From positions 1 to 41,892 of the forward strand of contig NZ_CBFFRJ010000033.1 in assembly GCF_965644225.1 (NCBI RefSeq): DNA of 41,892 bases, in the 5' to 3' direction. The translations under genes were made by a program, and so were the position numbers. Shown piece by piece: positions 32,685 to 40,916 of the stretch. Under the pieces are notes generated by a model, which did no database searches, was not told the origin of the DNA, and worked only from the letters and a program-made list of their open reading frames with translations. The stretch comes from CBFFRJ01 sp965644225. GTDB lineage: Bacteria; Pseudomonadota; Gammaproteobacteria; Enterobacterales; Enterobacteriaceae. Positions within the stretch are counted from its first letter, which is position 1, and every line of letters begins with the position of its first letter.

Positions 32685-34403
32685 TTACAGCAGAATGGCG
32701 CTTATCCGCTTAATCTCCTCTCGCCACTGCGCCTGTCGGGCCGGTTTTTGATGGGCGACTTTGCGGGCCAGATCCTGCTCAAGCAGGGCTTCAAGCTCGA
32801 TCAGCCGTTCCAGCAGGGCGTCGTTTTCATCTTCACCGGCAATAGCGGAAATCTGAGGTGACGACGACATATCTCCGGCAAGCGACGACTTCTCACCGAG
32901 GACGGCGCAGGCGGCATCAACGTCATGCCATTCGCTAAACTGCCCGTCGTGGATGAGCCAGAAGCGGTTGCAGCTGGCCCGGATAAGTTCCCGGTCATGG
33001 CTGACCAGCAACACGCCGCCGCTGAACTGCCCCAGAGTCTGTGCCAGCGTCTCTTTACCGGCCATATCCAGATGGTTTGTCGGTTCGTCCAGCAACACCA
33101 GGTTGTAACGCGCCAGCGACAGGCCAACAAACAGCAAACGCGAACGTTCGCCACCGCTTAGCGTCGCCACCTTTTGTCCATGGCGGGACCAGGAAAAACC
33201 CGCGCTGATAAGGGTTTTTTTACGTAGTTCCGCTGAGGGGGCAAAAGGGGTCAGTGCGTCCAGCAGCGTTGCGTTATCCGGCAGTTGCTCAAGCGACTGA
33301 TCGTAATAGCCGCTGTGCAGACGCGGATGCAGCTGGATTTCCGGCACACCGTCAGCGGACGACAGATGCCGCCAGATAAGACGCAGTAACGAGGATTTCC
33401 CGCAACCGTTTTGCCCGATAATCGCGACCCGGTCGCCGGTTTTTATCCGCGCCAGCGCAACCCTGAACAGAGCGGGAAGCTCCGGGGCGGCGCAAACGGC
33501 CAGATTTTCCAGCGCCAGCAAACGATCGGCCACCAGAGGTTCGCCTTGCAACGCCAGACGCCACTGAGAACCGGCGGTAAGTTGTGTCTGGCTCTCTTTC
33601 AGGCGCTCCACCTGCTTTTCCATCTGTTTGGCTTTGCGGGCCAGGTCTTCGTTGTCATAGACCCGCCCCCAGGTCGCCAGCCGTTTTGCGCTGGTGGTCA
33701 CGCGGTCAATTTCCTTTTGCTCAGCCTTGCGGCGCAGTGCATCACTGCTATCCCGCTCACTCAGCGCCTGACGAGCCGCAGAACAGGGAAGGGAAAAACA
33801 GTGCAACTGCTGATCACGCAGGATCCAGCTGCCATTGGTCACGGCATCCAGCAGGACTTTGTCATGGGAGACCAGAACAAAACTGCCTTGCCAGCGTTGC
33901 AGGAACTGCTCAAGCCACAGCAGGGTGGGCAAATCGAGATGGTTGCTGGGTTCATCCAGTAGCAGCAGATCCGGCTCATTGATGAGCGCCCGGGCCAGTA
34001 ACAAACGGGTATGCTGCCCGCCGCTCAGCGTTGCCGCCGGGAGGTTTATCTCGCTGGCGCTCAGCCCCATGCCCGCCAGCAGCGATTCAGCCCGCCAGCG
34101 TTGGGCTTCACGCGCCTCCAGCGGGAGCTGCGCCAGCACGGCATCCAGCAGCGTTAGCGGGCGTAGCGCATCAGGAAGATGCTGCTCAACCCGCGCCAGC
34201 AGACAGTGACTGGCGACCGAGACCGTGCCGTTTATCGGCGCAAGAGTGCCGTCGAGGACTTTTAAGAGCGTGCTTTTGCCGCAGCCGTTATCGCCGATAA
34301 GGCCCAGCCGATCGCCCTGTTTCAGGGTAAAGGAGATGTCAGAAAATAACGGGCCGAAGGCCGTTTCAACACGTAATGATTGTGCAGACAGTAATGTGCT
34401 CAT
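32685..34403 (-). CDS. ABC-F family ATPase (ribosome-associated translation factor or resistance protein)
   Basis: A 572-residue soluble protein with two ABC domains and no membrane domain. Domain 1 has GDNGCGKST, TLSGGQHTRLLLARAL and LLLLDEPSNHLD; the interdomain linker includes RKAKQMEKQVERLKESQ; domain 2 has GQNGCGKSS, TLSGGERSRLLF and LVLLDEPTNHLDM; the C-terminus is a charged helix. ABC-F proteins enter the ribosomal E site through the linker; housekeeping members tune translation and others protect ribosomes from antibiotics. It is not an evident copy of EttA, Uup, YbiT or YheS. The upstream leader ORF with alternative hairpins, an arrangement known for inducible resistance ABC-F genes, favours a protective role; that is inference. 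A hairpin follows the gene. Confidence 0.9.
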   Translation of the reverse strand: MSTLLSAQSLRVETAFGPLFSDISFTLKQGDRLGLIGDNGCGKSTLLKVLDGTLAPINGTVSVASHCLLARVEQHLPDALRPLTLLDAVLAQLPLEAREAQRWRAESLLAGMGLSASEINLPAATLSGGQHTRLLLARALINEPDLLLLDEPSNHLDLPTLLWLEQFLQRWQGSFVLVSHDKVLLDAVTNGSWILRDQQLHCFSLPCSAARQALSERDSSDALRRKAEQKEIDRVTTSAKRLATWGRVYDNEDLARKAKQMEKQVERLKESQTQLTAGSQWRLALQGEPLVADRLLALENLAVCAAPELPALFRVALARIKTGDRVAIIGQNGCGKSSLLRLIWRHLSSADGVPEIQLHPRLHSGYYDQSLEQLPDNATLLDALTPFAPSAELRKKTLISAGFSWSRHGQKVATLSGGERSRLLFVGLSLARYNLVLLDEPTNHLDMAGKETLAQTLGQFSGGVLLVSHDRELIRASCNRFWLIHDGQFSEWHDVDAACAVLGEKSSLAGDMSSSPQISAIAGEDENDALLERLIELEALLEQDLARKVAHQKPARQAQWREEIKRISAILL

Positions 34404-34540
34404 TTCTTACTCAAGAGTTACAGGCATAAAAATGCCTCGTCAAACATCGCTGACGATAACCCGGTAAGCCCGAGGGAAGGGAGTTAGTTAGCTTCGCTCA
34501 AGCCGAAGTTATCGCAGCACGATACCGATAACGCTTGAGC
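34404..34540 (-). promoter_or_regulatory. Putative attenuator with mutually exclusive hairpins before the ABC-F gene
   Basis: In the mRNA (minus strand) GCTCAAGCGTTATCG (34540-34526, inside the leader ORF) pairs with CGATAAC (34514-34508) and GCTTGAGC (34503-34496), giving 15 bp with a 4-base bulge. CGATAAC covers the leader stop. A second exact GTTATCG copy lies at 34460-34454 and can pair with the same CGATAAC. The CTCAAG of arm 1 can also pair with CTTGAG at 34415-34410, next to the ABC-F start. A further 6-bp hairpin, AGGCAT-TTTT-ATGCCT, lies near 34421-34436. No T-tract follows, so control of translation is more likely than termination. Confidence 0.6.
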
Positions 34541-34592
34541 TGGTGCGATCACCAATAGTACGTGAAACGAAAAAGATTTCACTGTACAGCAT
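34509..34592 (-). CDS. 27-residue leader peptide of the ABC-F gene
   Basis: ATG 34592 is preceded by AAAAGGAGGATAATT, a near-ideal ribosome-binding site. The ORF runs 27 codons to TAA: MLYSEIFFVSRTIGDR at the start, a serine run in the middle, and a hydrophobic end VIGIVLR. It lies 105 bases upstream of the ABC-F ATG with no other gene between. The ORF's 3' third forms the first arm of the attenuator hairpin and its stop lies in the second arm, so ribosome position in the ORF would decide which RNA structure forms. Known leader peptides of inducible resistance genes are of the same size. I recognise no database family for this peptide. Confidence 0.68.
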   Translation of the reverse strand: MLYSEIFFVSRTIGDRTSSSVIGIVLR

Positions 34593-34639
34593 AATTATCC
34601 TCCTTTTTATTCAGTAAGTTGATGAGTGAAAGGAGTGTA

Positions 34640-34665
34640 GCCTGGGGGGAGAGAGAATGCCACAA
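34640..34665 (-). promoter_or_regulatory. Possible promoter of the ABC-F leader
   Basis: On the minus strand TACACT (about 34642-34637) can be the -10, with TGGCAT 17 bases upstream as a weak -35. The transcript would start about 40 bases before the leader ATG. Confidence 0.35.
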
Positions 34666-34667
34666 GG

Positions 34668-34702
34668 TTTACCGGGCGGGCGTTACTGCCTCACCCGGTA
34701 AA
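34668..34702. repeat. REP-like palindrome / terminator after maeA
   Basis: TTTACCGGG (34668-34676) and CCCGGTAAA (34694-34702) form a 9-bp stem with an inner GGC-GTTACT-GCC. The shape and the location just past a gene end are those of an enterobacterial REP element. It probably also protects or ends the maeA transcript. Confidence 0.6.
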
Positions 34703-34715
34703 TTGAAACCGCAGA

Positions 34716-36413
34716 TCAGATTGAGGTGCGGCGGTAGTTACGGTACTCAGGCTTCCAGAAGTTGTCGTCGATGGCCTGCATCAGCGCCTCTTCTGAGGTC
34801 TTGACCGCGATACCCTGCTGCTGGGCGATTTTACCCACCGCAAAGGCGATGGCGCGGGAGACCACGTGAATATCTTTCAGCTCAGGTAGCACCAGTCCTT
34901 CGCCGTTGATTAGCAGCGGCGAGTATTTTGCCAGGGTTTCGCTGGCCGACATCAGCATATCGTCAGTAATACGCGATGCGCCGGAGGCGATAACGCCAAG
35001 ACCGATACCCGGGAAAATATAGGAGTTGTTACACTGGGCGATCGGATAGGTTTTATCATTCCACACGACCGGGGCAAACGGGCTGCCGGTGGCAACCAGC
35101 GCCTGGCCGTCGGTCCAGCTGATAATGTCCTGCGGCGTGGCTTCCACACGGGAGGTCGGGTTGGAGAGCGGCATAACGATCGGGCGCGGGCAATGCTTGT
35201 GCATTTCGCGAATGATCTCTTCCGTAAACAGACCGGCCTGGCCGGAAACGCCAATCAGAATATCCGGCTTCACATTGCGCACCACCTCCAGCAGGGAGAT
35301 GGCTTCTGCGCTGGTGTCCCAGCTTTGCAGATTCTCACGCTTTTGCACCAGCTTACTCTGGAACGGCAGCAGGTTAGGCATCTGGTCGGTGAGCAGGCCA
35401 AAACGGTCAACCATATAGACGTTCTGACGTGCGGCGTCTTCGCTAAGTCCTTCGCGCTTCGTCTGGGCGACAATCTGTTCGGCGATACCGCAACCGGCAG
35501 ATCCCGCACCGAGGAAGACAATCTTCTGATTACTGAGCTGGCTGCCTGCAGCACGGCTGGCGGCAATCAGGGTACCGACGGTAACCGCGGCCGTTCCCTG
35601 AATATCATCATTGAAACAGCACACTTCATCGCGGTAGCGGTTGAGCAACGGCATGGCATTTTTCTGGGCGAAGTCTTCGAACTGCAACAGCACGTTCGGC
35701 CAGCGGTGGGTCACGGCCTGGATAAACTCATCCACAAAGGCGGTGTAATCATCCCCGGTAATACGCGGATGACGGGAGCCCATATACAGCGGATCGTTGA
35801 TCAACTGCTGGTTATTGGTGCCGACATCCAGTACCACCGGCAGCGTATAGGCCGGGCTGATGCCGCCGCAGGAGGTGTACAGCGAGAGTTTGCCGATAGG
35901 GATCCCCATACCGCCAATGCCCTGATCGCCCAGACCAAGGATACGTTCGCCGTCGGTCACCACAATCACTTTGATATTGTGGTTAGGCACGTTTTGCAGG
36001 ATGTCATCCATGCTGCCGCGGTTGTTCCAGGAAATAAACACGCCGCGCGCGCGACGGTAGATTTCGGAGAAGCGTTCACAGGCCCAGCCTACGGTTGGGG
36101 TGTAAATAACCGGCATCATCTCGTCGAGGTGATTTTCCACAAGACGGTAAAAGAGGGTTTCGTTAGTGTCCTGGATATTGCGCAGGTAGATATGCTTATC
36201 AATATCCGTCTTAAAGCCCTGATACTGCAACCAGGCGCGCTCGGCCTGTTCCTCAATGGTTTCCACCACTTCCGGCAGTAAGCCAAGCAGGTTGAAGTTG
36301 CTTCGCTCTTCGACGCTAAAGGCGCTGCCTTTGTTGAGCAACGGGAATTCAAGTAACAGTGGCCCTGCATAAGGAATATACAACGAACGATTTTTATTAT
36401 GCTTCGAATACAT
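34716..36413 (-). CDS. maeA: NAD-dependent malic enzyme MaeA (SfcA)
   Basis: A 565-residue oxidative decarboxylase turning malate into pyruvate, CO2 and NADH; the length equals E. coli MaeA. Visible are the catalytic tyrosine segment PVIYTPTVGWACERFSEIYRR (about residues 100-120), the lysine region GDQGIGGMGIPIGKLSLYT, metal ligands in VCCFNDDIQGTAAVTVGTL, and the NAD-binding loop FLGAGSAGCGIAEQIV. The start at 36413 follows AGGAGTTGTAAG. Neighbour sra lies upstream on the same strand, as in E. coli. The 5' leader of about 160 bases has no other gene. Confidence 0.96.
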   Translation of the reverse strand: MYSKHNKNRSLYIPYAGPLLLEFPLLNKGSAFSVEERSNFNLLGLLPEVVETIEEQAERAWLQYQGFKTDIDKHIYLRNIQDTNETLFYRLVENHLDEMMPVIYTPTVGWACERFSEIYRRARGVFISWNNRGSMDDILQNVPNHNIKVIVVTDGERILGLGDQGIGGMGIPIGKLSLYTSCGGISPAYTLPVVLDVGTNNQQLINDPLYMGSRHPRITGDDYTAFVDEFIQAVTHRWPNVLLQFEDFAQKNAMPLLNRYRDEVCCFNDDIQGTAAVTVGTLIAASRAAGSQLSNQKIVFLGAGSAGCGIAEQIVAQTKREGLSEDAARQNVYMVDRFGLLTDQMPNLLPFQSKLVQKRENLQSWDTSAEAISLLEVVRNVKPDILIGVSGQAGLFTEEIIREMHKHCPRPIVMPLSNPTSRVEATPQDIISWTDGQALVATGSPFAPVVWNDKTYPIAQCNNSYIFPGIGLGVIASGASRITDDMLMSASETLAKYSPLLINGEGLVLPELKDIHVVSRAIAFAVGKIAQQQGIAVKTSEEALMQAIDDNFWKPEYRNYRRTSI

Positions 36414-36552
36414 CTTACAACTCCTGAGTCATTGAACCCGCAGCGAATGCGTGCTCGCGTCGGGGTACTGCGGCGCGCGCCAGTATAAATCATCAAAATG
36501 TTAAATACTTGATGCGTGCATGATTTAGGAGATGAATTTTATGGAGTTAATA

Positions 36553-36570
36553 CCACCCCGGGCGGGGTGG
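36553..36570 (-). terminator. GC-rich hairpin after sra
   Basis: CCACCCCG (36553-36560) and CGGGGTGG (36563-36570) form an 8-bp stem 18 bases after the sra stop. The tail on the minus strand (TATTAACTCC) is poor in T, so it may be an mRNA-stabilising stem or a weak terminator before maeA. Confidence 0.5.
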
Positions 36571-36588
36571 CAGAGTATGAAAGTGCGC

Positions 36589-36723
36589 TTAGTTTACGCG
36601 GGCATGACGACCTGAACGGTGGGTGACCAGGCTGTGACTGCCATCTTTGTTCACTACTTTCCTGATATTTGAGACTTTATAATCCAGCCCCAGGATATGA
36701 CGTGCCTGACGGTTCGACTTCAT
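36589..36723 (-). CDS. sra: Stationary-phase ribosome-associated protein Sra (S22)
   Basis: A 44-residue basic protein too short for many gene callers. It begins MKSNRQARHILGLDYKVSN, as E. coli Sra (RpsV) does, and ends in a basic HRSGRHARVN tail. Sra binds the 30S subunit in stationary phase; its exact action is not settled. The start follows AAGGAG. It lies just upstream of maeA as in E. coli, but the usual upstream partner bdm is missing here. Confidence 0.88.
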   Translation of the reverse strand: MKSNRQARHILGLDYKVSNIRKVVNKDGSHSLVTHRSGRHARVN

Positions 36724-36757
36724 ATGTACTCCTTAATCCAGTGATATTTCAAGGGTG

Positions 36758-36777
36758 AGCCCGTAAGTTTGCGGGCT
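36758..36777 (-). terminator. Small hairpin between the lyase-like gene and sra
   Basis: AGCCCG (36758-36763) pairs with CGGGCT (36772-36777) around an 8-base loop. It lies in the sra leader and 108 bases after the lyase-like gene stop. It could end the upstream transcript, although the T content is low. Confidence 0.4.
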
Positions 36778-36884
36778 GATGTCATCTCTTCCGGCGCGGG
36801 GATACGTCGTCCCGCAGGGCTTATCCTCTGCTATCTTTGCGCCTGCTGCAACCGACGGGATCGGCTTTCAGAACAGTCCGTGAG

Positions 36885-37967
36885 TCAGGGCGTGGCAAAC
36901 AACCGGCTCAGATCGCCACCCAGTCGCGTGTTACGCAGCGGGCGCTGCTGCTGGCGAAAGGCATCAAGACTTTCCGGGCAGTGCTCCAGCGCGCACCAGC
37001 CTTCAAGCCAGGCCAGATTTGTCGGCTGGTGGCTAAAGGCGAGATCCTGCTGGCTGCCGGTTTTCTGCCGGAAGGCCTGCGGGTCATGTAATCCGGCGAT
37101 CGTCAGTTCCGCCAGGCGTGCCAAGGCATTATGGTTTTCTTTAGTCACCTCAACCCCGTTGCTGCGGGCAAAAAGGGCGATCATCACCAGCGGTTGAAGA
37201 GCATAGTTGTGATACGCCAACGCCCGTTGCCGACGGCGCAGTTCATTGGGTAAGAAACCGTCTTTATCGACCTGGTATGCCGCCGTCCGGTAGATGGCCA
37301 GCGCGTGCTGAAAAAGGGACTCGCGCTGGGTCACCACCGACGTTGCCATGATGGCCCACGCGGCCCAGTAACTGTGATTGTTGGTTTTTTCCAGCGGAAG
37401 GGTTGACCAGTCGGCGACCACAAGGTCGGCCAGTTGACCCAGCCAGCGTTCAATGCGTTCAGAAGGCGCAGCCCTGGCCTTTAGCGGCTGCTGAGGGGAA
37501 TATTGCAGTTGCAGCCACGCCGAGGACAAACTGGCCAGCGCCCATTTGCGCATCGAACGGCCGGTATGGTTGGTGTCCGTTGCGCTCAGGGCATCTGCCT
37601 GCGCCCAGCCTGCAAGCCCCTTGACCACGCAGGCAACACGGGCCGGGTCGCCGTCACGCTCATAGCCGATAACCAACTGGCTCACCTGCTTTTCAAGGGT
37701 TGTGATTGCGGAGGTCTGCTGGTGGAAGTCCTGTTCGCTGACTGGATTTAGCGTGGCACGGGCGCCGTCGGAACCGGCGTATTTGCTGGAAAACTGTAGC
37801 GCTGCGGTAAAGGGAGCAGGGAAGTCCGGGCAGCGAAAACGGGAAGGGGATGCAGGGGTGCTGGCGGGTGGGCGCAGATAACCCGGTGGCGGAACCAAAG
37901 CCTGCTTCGCCTGCGCCGTCGAAACAGCAATCAGCAACAGCAGGAAGACCCGGAGCAAAGAAAACAT
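36885..37967 (-). CDS. Alginate lyase-like (PL5 family) periplasmic protein
   Basis: A 360-residue exported protein. The signal peptide is about residues 1-20 (SLLRVFLLLLIAVSTAQA). The fold is an alpha/alpha barrel of the alginate lyase family; the NNHSYWAAW motif, which carries active-site Asn and His in AlgL, is intact at about residues 205-213, and KWALASLSSAW and FLPNELRRRQRALAYHNYAL follow the family. AlgL-type lyases cut mannuronate-rich polymers in the periplasm. No alginate biosynthesis genes are nearby, so the substrate may be another uronic polymer. It lies 54 bases after the Aer-like receptor on the same strand and may be co-transcribed with it. Confidence 0.8.
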   Translation of the reverse strand: MFSLLRVFLLLLIAVSTAQAKQALVPPPGYLRPPASTPASPSRFRCPDFPAPFTAALQFSSKYAGSDGARATLNPVSEQDFHQQTSAITTLEKQVSQLVIGYERDGDPARVACVVKGLAGWAQADALSATDTNHTGRSMRKWALASLSSAWLQLQYSPQQPLKARAAPSERIERWLGQLADLVVADWSTLPLEKTNNHSYWAAWAIMATSVVTQRESLFQHALAIYRTAAYQVDKDGFLPNELRRRQRALAYHNYALQPLVMIALFARSNGVEVTKENHNALARLAELTIAGLHDPQAFRQKTGSQQDLAFSHQPTNLAWLEGWCALEHCPESLDAFRQQQRPLRNTRLGGDLSRLFATP

Positions 37968-38010
37968 GAGCGTGCTACCTGTATAACAAAAAACTGACTA
38001 TAGCACGCTC
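37968..38010 (-). other. 10-bp inverted repeat next to the lyase start codon
   Basis: GAGCGTGCTA (37968-37977) is the exact inverted copy of TAGCACGCTC (38001-38010). On the minus strand the 3' arm ends directly at the lyase ATG, and the loop contains a T6 run. It could terminate the receptor transcript, or fold over the lyase ribosome-binding site, or both. Confidence 0.5.
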
Positions 38011-38021
38011 ACCGAATGTGC

Positions 38022-39560
38022 TTAGCTGCCGCCGAACACATGTACCGCCCGGTGCAGACGAGCCGCGCGTTCTGAGAGATCTTCTGCCGTGATGGTGACG
38101 TTTTCCACCATGCTGGTGTTATTGTGGGTCATGGTGCCAATACGTGATACCGAAGTGTTAATCAGCTCCAGCGCCAGCGTCTGTTCCTGAGTGGCCGTAC
38201 CAATCTCTTTAATCATGGTCGACATATTCAGGACGTTATCGATCATCGTCGTTAAATGTTTTTCCGTATTTTCGACCATATCGACACCGTTTTTCACATT
38301 GGTGACGTTCTGCTCAATCAGCGTCTGGATCTCACGGGCTGCTGACGCAGAATGCTGAGCCAGGTTACGTACTTCCGCTGCCACAACGGCAAACCCACGC
38401 CCTGACTCACCGGCTCGCGCCGCTTCCACTGCGGCATTAAGCGCCAGGATATTGGTCTGGAAGGCAATGCTGTCAATCACGCCGATGATGTCAACAATCT
38501 TACTGTTGTCCGAAGAGAGCGACTGCATCATGGCGATGGCCTGTTTCATAATCTTGCCGCTGTTTGTCGCATTGGTGCTGGTCTCATCGGCACGGTGCAT
38601 GGCCTCGGAGGCGGTTTCTGCGGTCTGTTTGACGGCACTGGCGATTTCTTCAACCGCTGCGGCAGTCTGATGCAGATCCGCTGAGGTTTCCTCCGTGCGT
38701 TTTTGCAGAGACTCGCCTTCTTCGGTGATGCGCTGACTGATTTTACGGATGCCGTTGATCTGGGCTGAAACATCGCCGACCAGAGAATTGAGGTTTAACC
38801 CCGACTGGTTAACCAGGCGCAGCAGCATGCCAATCTCATCCACACGGTTGAAGGTGTAGTAATCTGACTTACGCCCGGAGACCACTTTTTGCATCTGAGT
38901 AAGAATGGTTTTCAGTGGCCGGGAAACTTGCGCCAGTAAATAAAACGAAAGCGCCGCTAATGTAATCAGTGTACTTCCGGCTTTTTCCAGTGCGCCTAAT
39001 TCAGTAAATTGCAAAGCACTCAGTAATACCGCTGCGGTGATAATACCCAGATTGATACGACGGCTGACGCTGATTCGTTGAAACACCGATAAGAAAGAAA
39101 GCAGGCCACGCCTTACCACCAGCCCTTTATAAAAACGAAAGCCGCGTAGTTTATTCTCATTTACCTGCTTATATAAATTATCGCTGGCTTCTATTTCTTC
39201 GCGTGAAGGTATATTACGTACTGAAATATATCCGGTTAGATTTCCTTGTTGATATACCGGAGTAACATTCGCACGCACCCAATAATGGTCGCCATTCTGC
39301 CGACGGTTTTTGACCAACCCGGTCCAGCTCTCTCCCTGCTGGATGGTAAACCACAAGTCCCCAAAGGCGGCAGGGGGCATGTCCGGGTGGCGGATGATAT
39401 TGTGAGCCTCACCGACGAGCTGATCTTCAGTAAATCCACTGGCATCAATAAACGCCGTATTAGCATAGGTAATATGACTATGCGTACTCGTTGTTGATAA
39501 CAGCGTAGTGCCTTCGTTAAGCAAAAGCTCTTTCTGTGTAACGGGAGTGTTACGCTTCAT
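38022..39560 (-). CDS. Aer-like PAS-domain chemoreceptor
   Basis: A 512-residue receptor built like E. coli Aer: an N-terminal cytoplasmic PAS domain (about residues 20-115, with DASGFTEDQLVGEAHNIIRHPDMP and NRRQNGDHYWVRANVTPV, the Aer FAD-pocket pattern), a short hydrophobic hairpin near 170-215, HAMP, and the methyl-accepting domain with ALNAAVEAARAGESGRGFA. Aer senses the redox state through FAD bound to PAS and guides energy taxis. There is no C-terminal CheR pentapeptide (it ends HVFGGS), also as in Aer. Start 39560 has GGGG seven bases upstream; an ATG at 39572 is an alternative. The likely role is aerotaxis or redox taxis. Confidence 0.9.
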   Translation of the reverse strand: MKRNTPVTQKELLLNEGTTLLSTTSTHSHITYANTAFIDASGFTEDQLVGEAHNIIRHPDMPPAAFGDLWFTIQQGESWTGLVKNRRQNGDHYWVRANVTPVYQQGNLTGYISVRNIPSREEIEASDNLYKQVNENKLRGFRFYKGLVVRRGLLSFLSVFQRISVSRRINLGIITAAVLLSALQFTELGALEKAGSTLITLAALSFYLLAQVSRPLKTILTQMQKVVSGRKSDYYTFNRVDEIGMLLRLVNQSGLNLNSLVGDVSAQINGIRKISQRITEEGESLQKRTEETSADLHQTAAAVEEIASAVKQTAETASEAMHRADETSTNATNSGKIMKQAIAMMQSLSSDNSKIVDIIGVIDSIAFQTNILALNAAVEAARAGESGRGFAVVAAEVRNLAQHSASAAREIQTLIEQNVTNVKNGVDMVENTEKHLTTMIDNVLNMSTMIKEIGTATQEQTLALELINTSVSRIGTMTHNNTSMVENVTITAEDLSERAARLHRAVHVFGGS

Positions 39561-40250
39561 GAATAACCCCATAATGAACTGCGAACAATAAAACTGAATA
39601 GGCTATGCCGCTAATGGCTTTTTTATATTTACCAGTCAGTTGGAATGTTTTTTTAACGCAGGGTCATTTTCCACTAATAAGTGGATAACTGAAAGTAGGC
39701 AGTGTAAATATTTTTTAAGTTAGACTTACTTCTTATTATTTAAATATTGTTATGATTTTGCAAAAGAAAAAATAACGATCAAATTTTAGCCGGTAAGATT
39801 TATTTGCCTAATGCAAATTAATGGTGGGACATGCGGAAGTGAGGTGAAAATAACCGATAAAAAAAAGAAACATTAACATCGCCGGTTAATAGATCTACAT
39901 TACTGTAAAAAATTTGTCATAATCGGGAAGGATTTTTACGCTTCAATAGCAACAGCAAATGAAGTATAGCTAAATCTGCCCGCAGTGGTGTGGGGAGGTG
40001 ATCGTTTCTGCATGGAAAGGTGAGTCTTTGAAATTGCCGCGAAGGCTTATGGGGACTGGGATTGCGGAAATTTATTGAATCTGCACTGAAAAAAAATAAT
40101 GAGAAAAACTAGATATTTTTGCGATTAATTTTGCATTCTTATGTTTGCGTTTAGATCGAATTTAAAGACCGTTTAAGCATGTTTTGCATCAATCCATTTA
40201 TCGTATATTAAGACGACAAAGAAAGAAGTTGGTTATCACAATTCATCTGC
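39561..40250. other. AT-rich gene-free stretch, probable left border of the Mu-like prophage
   Basis: About 690 bases with clearly lower GC than the rest of the window and no supported gene. It should hold the promoter of the Aer-like receptor on its left side. Near 39934-39956 the minus strand reads TGTTGCTATTGAAGCGTAAA, close to the MuA-binding consensus (TTGAAGCG core). In Mu the repressor gene ends about 300 bases from the left end, which is the distance seen here. The exact prophage end and target duplication could not be fixed. Confidence 0.45.
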
Positions 40251-40874
40251 TTAACCGGCCTTCTTGTCATTTATTGTTAGGTCTGAATCGGCTACGCTGC
40301 GATCGGCCTCAGGTGTCCCTTTTTTCAATTGTTCATGCAACCGCAGCAAGCGTTCTTGCTCGTTCGGAGACAACGTTAACCATTTTTCTGCATGGGATGT
40401 TTCACCGCTTAGTAATGCTAATACACCTTTAACCCCTATTTTTGCAAACACATCAATTAGCTGGTTTTTTTCCTGAGAGTTCAAGGCCTCAAAAAACATA
40501 GCCCACGTCAAAGATAAGAATTTTTCGTCTTTAATTGGTGTAGCTGTCATTGCTGTTTGAATGCTGTTGTCCACGGCGGATTGGTGCGTTTTCTCCGAAC
40601 TAGTCGAGCTATGGATCTCATCGCATACAACTGTCTCTACGCCATTACCTATCCATCCTATCGAGACGTTCTCCTTCCTCGCAATACTTATTGCCACTTT
40701 GAGTGATGGAATCGTCCCCCTCGTCAAATAGTTGTTTAATGTGGAGAACGACAAGCCCCAATCGTTCGCTGCGGCACGCACAGTTCTGTTCCCGATGAGT
40801 GTTCTCAAGCGGTCGGCAATACTTTCTTTTCCATTATCTTCTATAGCAAGTTCATTTTCTTTTTCTGAAATCAT
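40251..40874 (-). CDS. Phage repressor (CI/Mu-type) of the prophage remnant
   Basis: A 207-residue protein with an N-terminal helix-turn-helix (about residues 18-75: IADRLRTLIGNRTVRAAANDWGLS, then NYLTRGTIPSLKVAISIAR), as in repressors of Mu-like and lambdoid phages. There is no peptidase domain of the LexA/CI self-cleavage type that I can see; the C-terminal half is a charged helical region. The start follows AGGAAGGAAAG. It is divergent from ner, with a repeat-rich operator region between them, the standard immunity layout of transposable phages. Codon use and base composition are more AT-rich than in the neighbouring host genes. Confidence 0.8.
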   Translation of the reverse strand: MISEKENELAIEDNGKESIADRLRTLIGNRTVRAAANDWGLSFSTLNNYLTRGTIPSLKVAISIARKENVSIGWIGNGVETVVCDEIHSSTSSEKTHQSAVDNSIQTAMTATPIKDEKFLSLTWAMFFEALNSQEKNQLIDVFAKIGVKGVLALLSGETSHAEKWLTLSPNEQERLLRLHEQLKKGTPEADRSVADSDLTINDKKAG

Positions 40875-40916
40875 TTTCTTTCCTTCCTAACTATATGAAA
40901 AAAATAACAAAACCCA

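Noticed and set aside
34420..34440. Intrinsic terminator before the ABC-F gene (AGGCAT-TTTT-ATGCCT)
   Set aside because: The stem is only 6 bp, AT-rich and not followed by T's, so it is noted only as part of the leader structure.
35193..36281. Plus-strand open frame of 362 codons within maeA
   Set aside because: Antisense shadow of a strongly conserved gene, with an arginine/histidine-rich unlikely composition.
39746..39790. Second possible phage-end site (TGTTATGATTTTGC...)
   Set aside because: Only loosely similar to the Mu end consensus once gaps are disallowed; such AT-rich matches are expected by chance.
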